Part shown: positions 1 to 10,560 of the stretch, in pieces
How the letters are laid out: each line of letters opens with the position of its first letter
Numbering within the stretch: position 1 is the first letter of the stretch
Source of the DNA: Sphacelaria rigidula
Lineage: Eukaryota > Phaeophyceae > Sphacelariales
Direction: 5' to 3'
Length of the DNA stretch: 20,567 nt
NCBI GenBank assembly: GCA_964200075.2
Contig: CAXNAA020000517.1
Coordinates: 1-20,567 of the forward strand
Made by a program: the position numbers and the translations under genes
The notes under the pieces: model-generated
Databases searched by the model: none
Told to the model about the DNA's origin: nothing
What the model saw: only the letters and a program-made list of their open reading frames with translations

Positions 1-1370
1 TGATGAGGCGCGAGGTCAATTCTCCCTTGTTCAGGGCCAGCGTGGTCACTCTCCCCCCCCCCCCCCCCCGCGCAGGTGAACCATACAGTAGATGGTCACC
101 TGAAAAACCGTAGCCGTGTTTACATTGAATACGCCTTGTTACGCGAGCTGGGGGGAAGAGGTCGTTGACAGTACCTGGGTGATGCGGATATGGAAGAATG
201 CCAAGATCAAGATAGAATCAAGCTGATCACCGATGGACATTTTTTACTCGTTATTTGAGCGGGCCAGATGGACAAATTGGCGGCAAAGGCTACATCGAGC
301 AGAACGTCTAGAATGTACGTTCAATATGACATTTGCCCAGCGCAGGCTCGCGTGCGAGTATTTGATGACATCGCTGAGTAACCCCCCCCGGAAGGAGCGG
401 AATGGTTAACCATGATGATGTACTGTATAAAGTCATTTACCTTCTGTATAGACAAACGAACTGTGAAGTGTTCAAAGGGTCAGATAAGGAAAACACGATG
501 TACACTTTTTTCGCGGGGCGGTCAGCCACATATATTGTACCGAAACGAAGGCCGGAGCTGAAGGAATTACACTAAGGCGTTTCTTGCCTAGGCTTATACC
601 TATTATGCTATCACGGTCTTTGAAAAAACGTTCATCTTGAAAATAACGATGGGTCGCCATTTGTAAAACCGTGCGAGCATAATAAGTAGAAGCCTATTTC
701 TTGTCGTGATAGGCAGGATATGCAACGGTTTTCTCAAAAATCGGTTTGCTGTTTATTTCCACGCCCTGTGATTGGTCGGCAGTGCGATATCACCCCGTAG
801 GAAGATGGGCAAAAAAAAGTGTTCGCGCAAACGGATTTGAACGAGTCGTTGTGGAGTTTTGCAGATGGGTTTCCGCGAACGACAGGCGTTCGACTTCCTC
901 GAGGGGGAACATCAACGAATGTACTGTAGCAACCGGAGGTCCAAATTGTGAGCAAACGGGTGACTACATACTACACTAACAAAACCGCTCATGAAGCCTT
1001 GAAGCTCTTTACCCCCCGCATGGACAAAACATTCGAGCAGTGGCTGTTGATAGTACGAGTACGTTGTGCTTGGCTTCGATCGAATCTGGCCTGAAACGGA
1101 AAACGGAACAATATATCTTGCGGTAGAAGCACGCCGGCAACAGGCCAGCAACCGTACGAGCTGGGCCAGCCGAGAAGCAAATTTGTAGTTTGGAAGCCCA
1201 TTGTACCAGTACCAAACCAGGTAACGACGAGTCGTACGTCGTGCAGACATGTGAAGACTCTAACGGCCGATCCCAGAAACCCCACAACTTTAGGCAAAGC
1301 AAGTATAAGATTCAAACAATGTCAGACTCAAACGTGGACATTGGGTGCGTCAATACATCAAAGTGATCCT
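1..1370. other. Gene-free stretch at window start
   Basis: No reading frame here shows a recognisable family, and none has an exon partner. Open frames on both strands are short (at most about 110 codons) and overlap each other in several frames, as expected by chance. The only structure seen is a poly-C run near the left edge and a tRNA A-box-like motif on the minus strand near 1158-1175. Exons of a gene outside the window cannot be excluded. Confidence 0.5.
53..69. repeat. Poly-C homopolymer run
   Basis: There are 17 consecutive C residues, followed by GCGC. A second and longer C run lies at 12078-12104. Such runs are prone to length errors in sequencing, so the exact count is uncertain. 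Confidence 0.9.
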
Positions 1371-1838
1371 GCAAAACCGATTTTCTGTCTCGGTAAGGGA
1401 TGGCCGGGCCGCCGAAGTCGCGGCCAACTCCAGGTCGGCGTCTTACGGGTCCAAAGTTTGCCCGCTCTCATCTCGACCCATACATCAATTGCTTCGTCTA
1501 ACTTTGGATGAGGTCAACATCTCACGAGCTGTGTTAATCAGGTGGAAGTAATACATTAGTTGCTCCTCCCCCACCAGACTCGACCAGGCGGTAGTGCAAA
1601 CCCGATTCTCTGTCTCTATAAGAGGCCGTCTTCTAGTATACCCGGATGGCCGGGGCGGCCGAATCCTGGTCGGGTCGTTACGGGGCAAAAGTTTGCCCGC
1701 TTTTATACCCTGATCTGACCTTAATTGCTCCGTCCTGTTTTGAACCTTGCATGGGCTCAAGGTGTCGCGAGCTATTTTGATCAGGTGTGAGCGATACATT
1801 GGTTGTTCTTTCCCCAACAGAGTCGACTATCGACATAT
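1371..1838. repeat. Imperfect tandem repeat, two ~225-base units
   Basis: Unit 1 runs 1371-1595 and unit 2 runs 1596 to about 1838. Both begin GCAAA(A/C)CCGATT, continue through a TCTGTCTC block, a GGATGGCCGGG block and an AAAGTTTGCCCGCT block, and end with an ATCAGGTG, ATACATT and ACTCGAC-like series in the same order. Unit 2 carries an extra stretch of about 25 bases after the TCTGTCTC block. The units are clearly diverged, so the duplication is not recent. A minus-strand open frame over the repeat (1485-1817) reads both units with similar peptides, but no more similar than the DNA itself, so I do not call it coding. The right end abuts or overlaps the end of the MAPEG-like remnant. It may be a decayed mobile-element piece. 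Confidence 0.7.
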
Positions 1839-2525
1839 AGGCACCCATGATCATGTATTCGAACAACGGCCCGAGCACTCCTTGAAGCCGCCGCTATATG
1901 ACAACTGACAGTCACACCGACAAAAGAGTGAAAAGCCGTTCCGAAAAGTACGAGTGTCAAGCACTTCGAAAGTGTTGCTTTGCACATCAGTGCTAGACGA
2001 TAATGCTAACTCTCTGTGCTGTCTGTAGCCTGACCTACTGCTGTCTGCATAGTCGGAGTCCATGGCCCGTCAGTTTCCAAGTTCTGAGCAGAACCACGAA
2101 ACCATACCGCCGAGAACAAGCACAGAGGCATGGTTGGGCGTGTGTGGGCGAATCTTCTGTAGAAGTATACTCGTATACTCGTATCGCAGCAAGAAATCCC
2201 CATGCATGTACTCGACTGTCTGCTGTTGTGGTATTACCTCAGCGACGAACTCGCTCTATTTTATAGCGGGACACGCGTGCCTCAGACTATAAACTACCAT
2301 AGCCACCAGCCCTCGGCCCCAATCCTGCCGCAAATAACCCCCAACTGACTCTCACCCGTCAATGTCTTTCATGGCTGCTTCTTTGCCCTCCACCTGATGC
2401 CTGGGGTTAGCATTGTCCAGCTTTAGACCCGATTTCTCCATCAAAAACAACGCTAGTATTCTGGGATAGAAGAGGTTCACGAAGCCGAAGGGAATACTCA
2501 AGATCCAAAGGGGAGGGAGCGCCAT
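1781..2525 (-). pseudogene. MAPEG-family membrane protein gene, apparently frameshifted
   Basis: Exon A (2525 down to 2356) starts at an ATG and encodes 56 residues plus two bases. It has one hydrophobic helix (residues about 6-30), then KSGLKLDNANPRHQ. The DN-x-NPR motif after the first helix is typical of MAPEG proteins, membrane enzymes of glutathione and eicosanoid metabolism. A GTGAGA donor follows at 2355. The best acceptor (TAG, 1994-1993) restores phase and gives T-D-V-QSNTFEVL, matching the family's N-x-x-E motif. Acceptors slightly upstream are also possible. After FEVL the frame breaks: the hydrophobic continuation LVLFGTAFHSFVG is read one base out of phase, as if one extra G were present near 1956, and runs to a stop at 1781. 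If read through, the length (~125 aa) would be near the family's usual 130-160. A sequencing error, rather than true inactivation, would look the same. The gene points away from the plus-strand membrane gene at 3574. Confidence 0.5.
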
Positions 2526-2565
2526 CGTTGTCTCAAACCGGGAACTGAGATAGGAGGGCTGGTGT

Positions 2566-2636
2566 GCTGTTGTTGTTGTTATTGTTGCTGCTGCTGTTGC
2601 TGTTGCTGCTGATATTGCTGTTGCTGCTACTGCTGT
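2566..2636. repeat. CAG/CAA trinucleotide repeat (minus-strand sense)
   Basis: This is about 70 bases of interrupted CTG/TTG triplets on the plus strand, which read CAG/CAA on the minus strand. It lies about 40 bases upstream of the proposed MAPEG start codon, so it would fall in that gene's 5' leader. The minus-strand frame stays open through the repeat, adding an Ala/Thr-rich stretch if an upstream ATG were used. MAPEG proteins normally begin close to the first helix, so I favour the ATG at 2525. Confidence 0.8.
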
Positions 2637-3573
2637 CGTCCTCAAATAACGTCGTGTTCTGTCCGTCACAGGATCGAGGACCGTAAGATAGCGCTGATGG
2701 CTCCTGATGGGTGATGTCTTGGTGGATGTTTTGGATACATCCTTCTTGGAGGGGGCGTTCTGATGCTTGACGGATTTCGTAATCCGTCTAATTGCGATTC
2801 TATTCTTGGATACCACCCGGGGATCCGAAACGCTAAACAGGAAGTCATGACCACATGCAATTGGTCAAGAATTGATGGTGAACGAGTGTCTTCACATACA
2901 TGGCTAAAAACACCCACCACACGGAGCACACACGCACAGGTGTAGACAGTCACCCCGGAAGAAGAACCCCAATCCGAAAACAAAAAATAATGATAATAAT
3001 TTCAACGAAGGCTGAAACTGTATTTGCAGACCCCCACAGCTTGCCTACAAAACAACACGACAGACTGTAATACTCTACTGTGTGTACAGTGCAGGACCAT
3101 ACCCTGAAAAATCGGTCGAAACCTCTTACATATTTCTTACTACAATTGTTTTCCGTGTGTTTGTGCTGCCCCTGTAACAGATTCCAAGTCTGAGATTTCA
3201 AACCTTCCAACAACTGCAGACCGAAACCCACCCCGTCACTTTCATTCAGCGGACCTCCCCCAACACTCCTCATCAGACCACCACCACCACAACACTACAC
3301 GACGATCTCCGTCGCCACCACCACCATCAAAAGCAAGCACTTTCATATTGCCAGGCCTACCCGTCGCTTCTCCGCACTACCCTTTACCCGTCTTCTTGGA
3401 GCACTGTGCACAAATCCATTTGGTCATCTCCGAGGAGGGAACAAGAGCATTTCAGAAGTGGTAGCTCGGGACGGGGACTTGGACCTTTCCACTCAGTTAT
3501 AACCACCCTCTCAGCATCCTTGAAAGCACGAAGTGCTCCTCTCTGCTAGTTCAGCAACAACTAAGAAAACACC
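2637..3573. other. Divergent spacer between MAPEG-like gene and membrane gene copy 1
   Basis: This is a non-coding stretch between two outward-facing genes, presumably holding both promoters. Visible items are two short CCA runs (3277-3290 and about 3314-3326) and a TTATAA at 3497-3502, 72 bases before the copy 1 start codon, which could be a TATA-like element. The stretch just before the ATG is C/T-rich and then A-rich, as is common for a 5' leader. No coding segment is supported here. Confidence 0.4.
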
Positions 3574-6500
3574 ATGGTGTACAACCCGCCGATCGAGAAG
3601 GCAGAAGATGGCTCCGACCCGAAGCCGCCAGAGCCGGCGGCCGTTGTTCCCGTGAACCCCATGCGCCGCGGCGCGTACATCGAGCAGGCCGCAAGGGCTA
3701 GTGCGTGGGCGGCCATGTATCTCTTGGGCTGGTTGCTCATGCGTCTTTCTTGCGCTATAGGCATGCCTCCTACTTGCATCTTGGCGGAAGAGCCCCTTGA
3801 AGTATTGACGGACTTGCTAGTGCTGCTCGTGTTCTCGTTGTCACAGGTGAGATTGGAATCCGACACAAGTAGTAAGGTTTTTGATGCTGCTTGAAGCTTA
3901 GCCGTCGGAAGAGAAGGACGTGAATGTTTTCGTTGCTTGGTCTCGGGAGATTTTCGTTTCTTGTTGGTTGCTGTTTGGGGGCGGGTTCAGGATTTCATGA
4001 GGTTGATAGTGCAGTGATTTCATGTTCATTTAGGAACACTACACTAGAGTACTGTGCGGCATCATCTCTCGCACTGCCAGGCTCATAGCAACTGCTTGCG
4101 ATGCATGTCCTTGGTGGGACACGTGCCCTCCATCGTCCACAGGTTCCATGGCATTTGAGATTACTTGGGTGTCGTACTACCCCATCCACTCTTTCTCGTA
4201 CGTTATCACTCAAAACATGATGGCAGAGCGGGCCTCAGACAACCGCATTTTGGTGTGCGTGATTTATTGAATCAAGCCATGACGAATTATGCCGGAAATT
4301 GAAAATCTAAGCCGCGCATTCGACATGCAGGTCACCGACACAGTCCCATCTAATATTTTTTTCACCACATCGCAATGCATCATCAGGCAAGGTATGTTCG
4401 GGTCTACAGACGGTACGGTGCAGCTGTTGCAAATCTAGTCTGGGGTGTTCGCGCATGCATGGTGCTTCTTTTCTTCCGAACGGGAAGCATACCTGTGCAT
4501 GATTTTTGAATGTTACCAATTTTTTGCCTGTTCATTGGTCTCAGAAAGGAACCCCCGTGTGTCGAAGTTTGCCCACATTCATTTTTGCAAACTTGCTACT
4601 TTCTAGTTTGAGTTCCATCACGACGGAATGTCATGCGGCAACTTCACCAGTACAACGGTCAGTGCCTGTGTTGTCCAGAGAGGAAGTGTGGTCGGCTATA
4701 AGAGAGGCAGGCTGCAAGGAAACACGTAATGACACTATTTGGTTGCGATACGAAAAGCCTGCATTGATCTCATCAGCAGGTACAGTCCGAAGAGGTCACA
4801 CCTATAGCGTGGATCAATACGCTTTCCTGTACAGTCAGTCAGTACTCGGCGAAGGGACTTTTTTGTTGCCGGTAGTAGAGGAAGAATCACTGAATCATCC
4901 TACAGTCCGTTGCATTCGGACTTTCGTCGTTACAGAAAGTTTGCAGCGTATGTCCACGCGCCGTCGAAATGCGGCGATGCCTCCATTGGCATGATGCACT
5001 TTGTTGCGAGTCGGAACTTGTGACGTTATGTACGGTTCAATCAGTAGGTGATGTTTTGCAACAAAACATGAGGCGTAAATTTGGATTCCTGCCCTCTACA
5101 CAATGAATGCCTCCCCTGCCCCCTTCCCATCCCCGATTGAGAGAACTGACCCCGTGCTGTACATGCACGGCCCATCATTGTGATGGGCAATGCAATGATC
5201 GCAAAATAACAAGTTGGCTGCAGCTTCCATCTTGTTTTTTCACTGTACCGTACCTCACCCGAACTGGGTAACCTTGTGACGGTCGCCCATCTACACCTCA
5301 GCCGTCGTATTTACCTCGTCTAGTGTCCTCTCGTGTGTCCTGCAAGGGGCAGTCGGTCCCGTATTCATGGACAGCATAGTTCTACCGAATGGCGTACGGG
5401 GTACCTGAAATATGGTCGATGGCATCGCATGCCAAATCGTCCCTTCGTTGACGAAAAGTCTGTATGGCTGCGGCTGCACGCAATTTTGAAAGAACTGTAT
5501 TTGACCGTCAACCGTTATATCGCGACGGTACGCAAACTGGACTGCAGATAATCATGACGTTCGATTACTGTATGTACTATCTCGTCTTGAAGCCTGCGTA
5601 CCATTACAAAGCGCATCGAGACTTGATATTTGATCATGTGGACAATAGACGGGTGTGAAACAAGGTGAGGACATACTCGCGACAGGCACCCTGTAGAGCT
5701 TGGATGGGCATCTCAGGGTGGGCATCTCAGATGGTCTTTACGGGACGAGATGCGAGTTATTCCGTCCTGGGAGTCACCGCCTTTTGCGGGCTGCGAATCT
5801 TGCCGAGGTACTTCCTGCTGACTACTCACTGTCTGTAGTATTAGGACTCGACGCAATGACGCCCGGTTTCTGACTAGCACCATCCGTCTCCGTCTTGAGA
5901 CCGTAGATATATCGTTTCTCTGAAGACTTGGTGCAGACAAAAACTCACCCCACAATACAATCAGTTCTGTCGGGTCGGGTCCCGTGGTGAAGCGTGCCAA
6001 CCCCCTAGTACAGGGGTGATCGATGTTATGCCGCGTGGTTCGCAGCCGAAGTAACTACAAAACAAACTCAGCCCAAAATTCACGCCGACCCTGGGCACGC
6101 GACTTCCATCTCCCGAGCATCGGTCCATCAACCAGGAAACCCCAAGTGCTTTTACGCGATCGTCTTTGCTTCCTCCATTAGTGACGAAACTACTCTACTG
6201 TGCGGATGAAACTCTCGGAAGACACTGTTTCTAGCTGATTCGTCCACACCTTTCGTCGCCTCCAGGAATTGAAATCGATATTTGTATTTGACTGCAACAT
6301 CGAATTCGTCTATTTGACGATGCGCCCTGTTACAACGTCGGGACCACACGTACCCCCATCCCAATGATTCGCCTTCGCTCTGACCTTGACTTCCAAAATG
6401 ACGGGATGAGACGCCATGCGAGCTGTTATGTACCCATGATGTGGCTCCATGTGACATTTCATCTTGCTAAATAGTCTTCCCGTAACTAGGAGCCAATTCG

Positions 6501-8764
6501 CGTAGTCCCATGCTGGTGCTTACATACGAGGATGATTGACCCTTCGGCTGCGAGGGTAGGTCGTATGTTGACCAGGTATCAATTTCACGTGAACACAGTA
6601 TGCATGGCCCACATGGACTAATGCTGCGATCTGGGGGTTGAAATGTGACCCGGCAAAGTACAATGTGCGACACAGAGGTAGACCGAACGTACAACATGAA
6701 GGACGATGATGAAGAGTGGTGCCGACAACGACAAGACGTTGTGCATGATTTGGTCATTTCACAACATTTGGTTGGAGACGGATGGGCCTGTATGGGCCGG
6801 GATTGGCCGATATAAATTTGAACTTGCTGCTCCCCCTCTCTGAAATCATGCATGACACATCGCAGCCTGCAAGTATCTAGTGTCCGCCACGCCCTCTTGA
6901 GTAATCTTCCGCGATTGTAAATTCCATCCTTGTACGTTTCAGGCTTGGTTCTGCGAAGTGATGGAGGAGAGGCGATTCCGAGCGCTCTACAGGCAGCCCG
7001 CCTTCCCGATCTGCGTTGTCGGAGCGTGAGTTCAATTTGACATCGGCTGTCATCGCCGTTTGCTTGGTTTTCACGAACACGATAGTGATGCCGTGTGCGG
7101 ACGGGAAGCAAGTCTCCCGCGTCAACGTTTTCCCGACCTAACATTTGCCCGAGTATCTGAGTATCCGATTTTTTCTTGACAGTTTAGATGCCCGGCTGGT
7201 GACATTTTTTCGCCGCGATTCACAATTGGTCCGGTCCGTACCTTTATGTGGAACGCCCGGGAGTATTTTTTCTTCCTGCGCGGAGGGGGGGTGGGAGGTA
7301 GGCTAGAGGATCCGGGTCGTTCGATTGACGGCTCGTCTTGGTTTGACTCAAACCATACTTGTGTCCGGCGGTTGTACTTGTAGGTGTCGATAATTAATAC
7401 GAAGTTAAAAATCATCATTAATTCTTGTCGCGTACACACAATTCGTATTTGTGAGCGAAAATCATGCTCCATGGTCGATGCGCACATCAGGTCAGGTTTG
7501 TCGTTCCTAACTCCCCGTCCTCACCTTCATTTTCATTAATTTTCATTGACTGTTCCATGAATGTTTCCCAGTGCGCTGGCGATCTCGGGTATGGAACGAG
7601 AAGAAGACCTGATCACCAAGGCCGAAGACAGAGATGATGATCTTTCCGAGTTCCAGATCACTATTTTCATCATCTTCCTCATCGTCACAGTCATCTTCCT
7701 TGCCTTCCACTTCGCTGAGGTGCGTCGATCATGCATTCCCCTCTACGGACTTTTTCCTTCGTCCTCCGCGGTATTGGAGACTAACCGTTTTTTCACGATA
7801 AAAAGATACTTGGCGTTTTCTCACCCAAGTCATCTGTTTTCACGTGAAAGCCCGTCAATCAACTGTTGCTATGTTGGGTGCCCCCCGTGCGAAGAGTATT
7901 TTTTTTGTGTGTCGTCGCCTTATCTGTGGCTGATACGAGGATGGACGCGCGAATGAACCACCGCATTGCAGGCATGGAGAGTGCTGCCCGGTGCTCACCT
8001 TATCTCCGGTATTGGAGTCCCTCGCATCCAGATCCAGGAGGATTTGCTCTCCATCTACGTGGCCTCTCGTATGCTAATCCTGACGTACTTCATCCTATAC
8101 ATGGCCTTCTCTATCGCACGAAGTGACGGCTGGGGCTACCAGCACTACCTGCTGGCGTGGGTGTTGTCCCTGTTCGCCCAATTCAAGGCTATCCCTAGCG
8201 TGATCTGGCTCGGACTCACTACCGGTATCTTCCTCCAGGGTATCGGGGTACGTGAATGGTCTTCGCTATTGATGTTGAAGCAGGTGTTTTTTTGTCTTGC
8301 CTCGTGATGCATCAGATGCCCAGTACGAACGTACCGCGCAGATTTCGGAACGGTTTCTGATGTGAATACAACAAAAACTTGTAATGAGATCTTTATTCGG
8401 GAGGTTCTGTATAGGTCGGCACCCCTGCAGTCCGACGCCTGGTTTCTAAAGCAGAAAAGGGAACGTGATGGTTCATAGCATGAGGGGCGTTTCGAGTCGA
8501 ATATCGAAAATGGACTCGGGAGGGCTGTACTTCATAGCTATGAACCACCTTATCCGGTTGGTATGTGTCCACAAGATTGAATATGGCATATTGCTTTCAT
8601 CCATGATTACTAGACAATCCTACGCTGCGATCCCGCCCTGCCCTCTGCTTCCCCCAACTCTTCCCACCGTCCTCCCGTCTCACTTTTGTGTCGGTTTGTT
8701 GCTCCAGGCTTACCGGCTCAACTTCCTATGCGACTACCGCGTGCACGACTTGCATGACGAGTAA
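3574..8764 (+). CDS. Multi-pass membrane protein, tandem copy 1 (5 exons, 278 aa)
   Basis: Exons are 3574-3846, 6943-7025, 7572-7719, 7972-8247 and 8708-8764 (837 nt including TAA). All introns are GT-AG (donors GTGAGA, GTGAGT, GTGCGT, GTACGT; acceptors CAG), with phases 0, 2, 0, 0. The start is ATG in ACACCATGG, a good eukaryotic context. The cytosol-like N-terminus is Pro-rich (about residues 1-35). Hydrophobic segments lie near residues 43-62, 73-90, 111-125 (weak), 146-167, 192-217, 227-240 and 243-260, suggesting 6-7 membrane helices. A charged loop (126-145) precedes helix 4. Blocks shared with copy 2 are LAEEPLEVLTDLLVL, AWFCEVMEERRF, HFAEAWRVLPGAHLISG, LLAWVLSL and TGIFLQGIGAYRLNFL. 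No signal peptide or catalytic motif is evident. The family is not recognised; a channel, transporter or receptor-like role would be speculation. The gene model is well supported because each exon has a counterpart downstream. Confidence 0.85.
3847..6942 (+). other. Large first intron of copy 1 (3.1 kb)
   Basis: This phase-0 intron (GTGAGA...CAG) is several times longer than any other in the window; its positional counterpart in copy 2 is 715 bases. It contains a 489-base stop-free plus-strand stretch (4506-4994) with no ATG in its first ~148 codons. It also holds a short direct duplication of TGGGCATCTCAG (5704-5715 and 5718-5729) and scattered chance frames. The extra length may come from an inserted, now decayed element, but I could not find terminal repeats. 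Confidence 0.7.
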
Positions 8765-10560
8765 TTTTTGAAGACTTGCGCGACGGTGGTGAAGCACGGG
8801 GGGCTAGAGCGTTTCTCCTACGGGAGATCGAAACGGTGGTGCGAATCCCACGCAAGAGGCGTGTTGGGGATTGTGGGGTCGTTGACGGTGCGCGAGTTCC
8901 ACCGCAGTTGTCCCTGGGGCATTTTGCGACCCGCGTGTGAATTTCTCGGAGGCAGGCGGGGGGCGCATGTCGCCCGTTACTCGCGAAAGGCGATTGTGTC
9001 TAAATGCGCGCAGCCATACTTGGGGAGCTTCAGCTGGTGGGCGTGGAGAACGGTGCTTCGCGGTACGGGTGGCTGACTACCATGTACCGGTGGTATGTCT
9101 CCCCATGTTTTTATTTCCGAACTCGGGCGTGTTGTCGAGTGGGCGAGTGGGGGACTACAGTACCGGTAGAGATATGGCTACCGTCATCCATCCCTCCCCC
9201 TCTCCCCTCTCTCCCTACCCCGTCGTCTATCTCCTGTCTACCCCCTCCGCTGTTTCAGGAGACACGGAGGTGGGGTGGTCGAGGTGCATGCATGTGTATG
9301 TGTGGTGCGTGTAGAGCTGTATTTTCATGTGTCGAGTATGGTCTGGCTGTTGTGTTCTAGTGGTGACATATTTCGTCTTTGAGTAGTGCGGTGCGTGGTT
9401 GATCTCCCTCGCACGCACAAGTGATCGTTCTTGTTTTTAGTCTTTTGTTTTGTGTTCATTTCTCCATGTGTTGCCCCTCGTCCACTCCTCCGATGTTGAG
9501 TCGTGGGGCGTGGCCTGTTGTGTTTTGTGTATCGAAGCGGGGTACATGTAGGCGGTGGGATACTTGTGTTGCCCCTCTTCCACTTCCATGTTGTGTCTTG
9601 GGGTGGGACCTTCAATTTCTCGTGTATCGGGGCGGGATGCTTAGGTCGGTGAAACGGGCAAGGGAAATGTCTTCTAGTTCCGTGTACCCTTTAATTTTGT
9701 TTTCGTTTTTGCTCTCATTTTCATGAACTGCCGGAATAAAATAGACACCCTTGGGTTTTTTTACGGGAGGCAATTTTTGTGGCGGGAAAAACGCGAAGCA
9801 CGAACAGATTCACGTGAACACCCGTCCTCGCGACGAGACAGGCCTCCTCTAGTTGTGGTGAGTGCGCCTTGTCAAACCACACGGGAGCCCCTCTGTTTTC
9901 CCGCCAGTTTACTCTCGTCTACAACTAGACTGATTTTTGGATCACTTTTTGACAGTTTGGCCACGGGCCTTGACGGCTGGAGTGTGCCGAACGCGGGGCC
10001 ATTTTTTTTTCTTGGGGTCTCGGGGGAAAGGTCATGGGGTTGTGGACCCCGTGTCTTCTGTCAATATGTAGCGTATGATATTGTGCAGACGTCTTGACGC
10101 CTTCATTGGCACACAGTACGCGGAATATATGTGCCGGGGCGGGGATGGGACGGGAGGGGCGTGGGGTGTGGGAAAAAGAGGCGAAACGTTCTACTTTCGA
10201 CTGTGGCGGTGCATTCGCATACACAGGCGCCACGACTGTTTCCGTCATTGGTGTTCCCTTGCCATTGCATGTACCTGGAAGCGGTTCTCGTGTTTGTGAC
10301 CGATGTGTGCTTTGTGTTCGCATGCATTTATTTTGTGCCTTGTGTGTTCGTTCATTGATCAGTGTTCCCGATGTATTAGCGCCGTCTATTTATCTCCCGG
10401 AAGTGGTGTGCGTTGAAATACTACACAGTCCTTTTCCCCCTCCGTTTTTTTTATATTCTCTAGCCTTTGGTCATGGGAGGGAAGAGCATGTATTGGGCTC
10501 TTCATTTGTTAAATTTATTTATTGCGCGTTCTCCATTATTGTGTAATTTGTAAATGAGAG
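8765..10560 (+). other. Probable 3' untranslated and downstream region of copy 1
   Basis: From the copy 1 stop onward the plus strand is strikingly rich in T and G, with many TTTTGTGTT-type stretches, unlike the exons. An AATAAA at 9735-9740 is a possible poly(A) signal about 970 bases past the stop. A long pyrimidine tract ending in TTTCAG (about 9187-9258) looks like a splice acceptor and could mark an intron in the untranslated region. No protein family is visible in any frame. Where the transcript ends cannot be fixed from sequence alone. Confidence 0.4.
9468..9660. repeat. Imperfect 98-base tandem duplication
   Basis: Unit 1 starts at 9468 and unit 2 at 9566. Both begin GTGTTGCCCCTC, then share TCCACT, ATGTTG, a GGGG-rich block and GTGTATCG(A/G)(A/G)GCGGG in the same order and spacing. 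The units have diverged by substitutions and small gaps. It lies in the T/G-rich region downstream of copy 1. Confidence 0.7.

Noticed and set aside
1485-1817. Minus-strand frame over the tandem repeat with internally similar peptides
   Set aside because: Peptide similarity between units is no better than the underlying DNA similarity, so it reflects the repeat and not protein selection.
2352-2816. Full 154-codon minus-strand frame as one protein
   Set aside because: The upstream half is a low-complexity and basic stretch translated from the triplet repeat. MAPEG-like sequence starts only near the ATG at 2525, and a donor site ends the coding part at 2356 just before the stop.
6467-7144. 225-codon minus-strand open frame, the longest single frame in the window
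   Set aside because: It runs antisense across the copy 1 exon at 6943-7025, whose splice sites and homology are well supported. The predicted peptide has no recognisable family and is rich in Arg, Ser and Cys, as chance frames often are.
9004-10546. Several overlapping 100-150 codon frames on both strands downstream of copy 1
   Set aside because: They arise from T/G-rich, stop-poor sequence, overlap in three or more frames, and show no domain.
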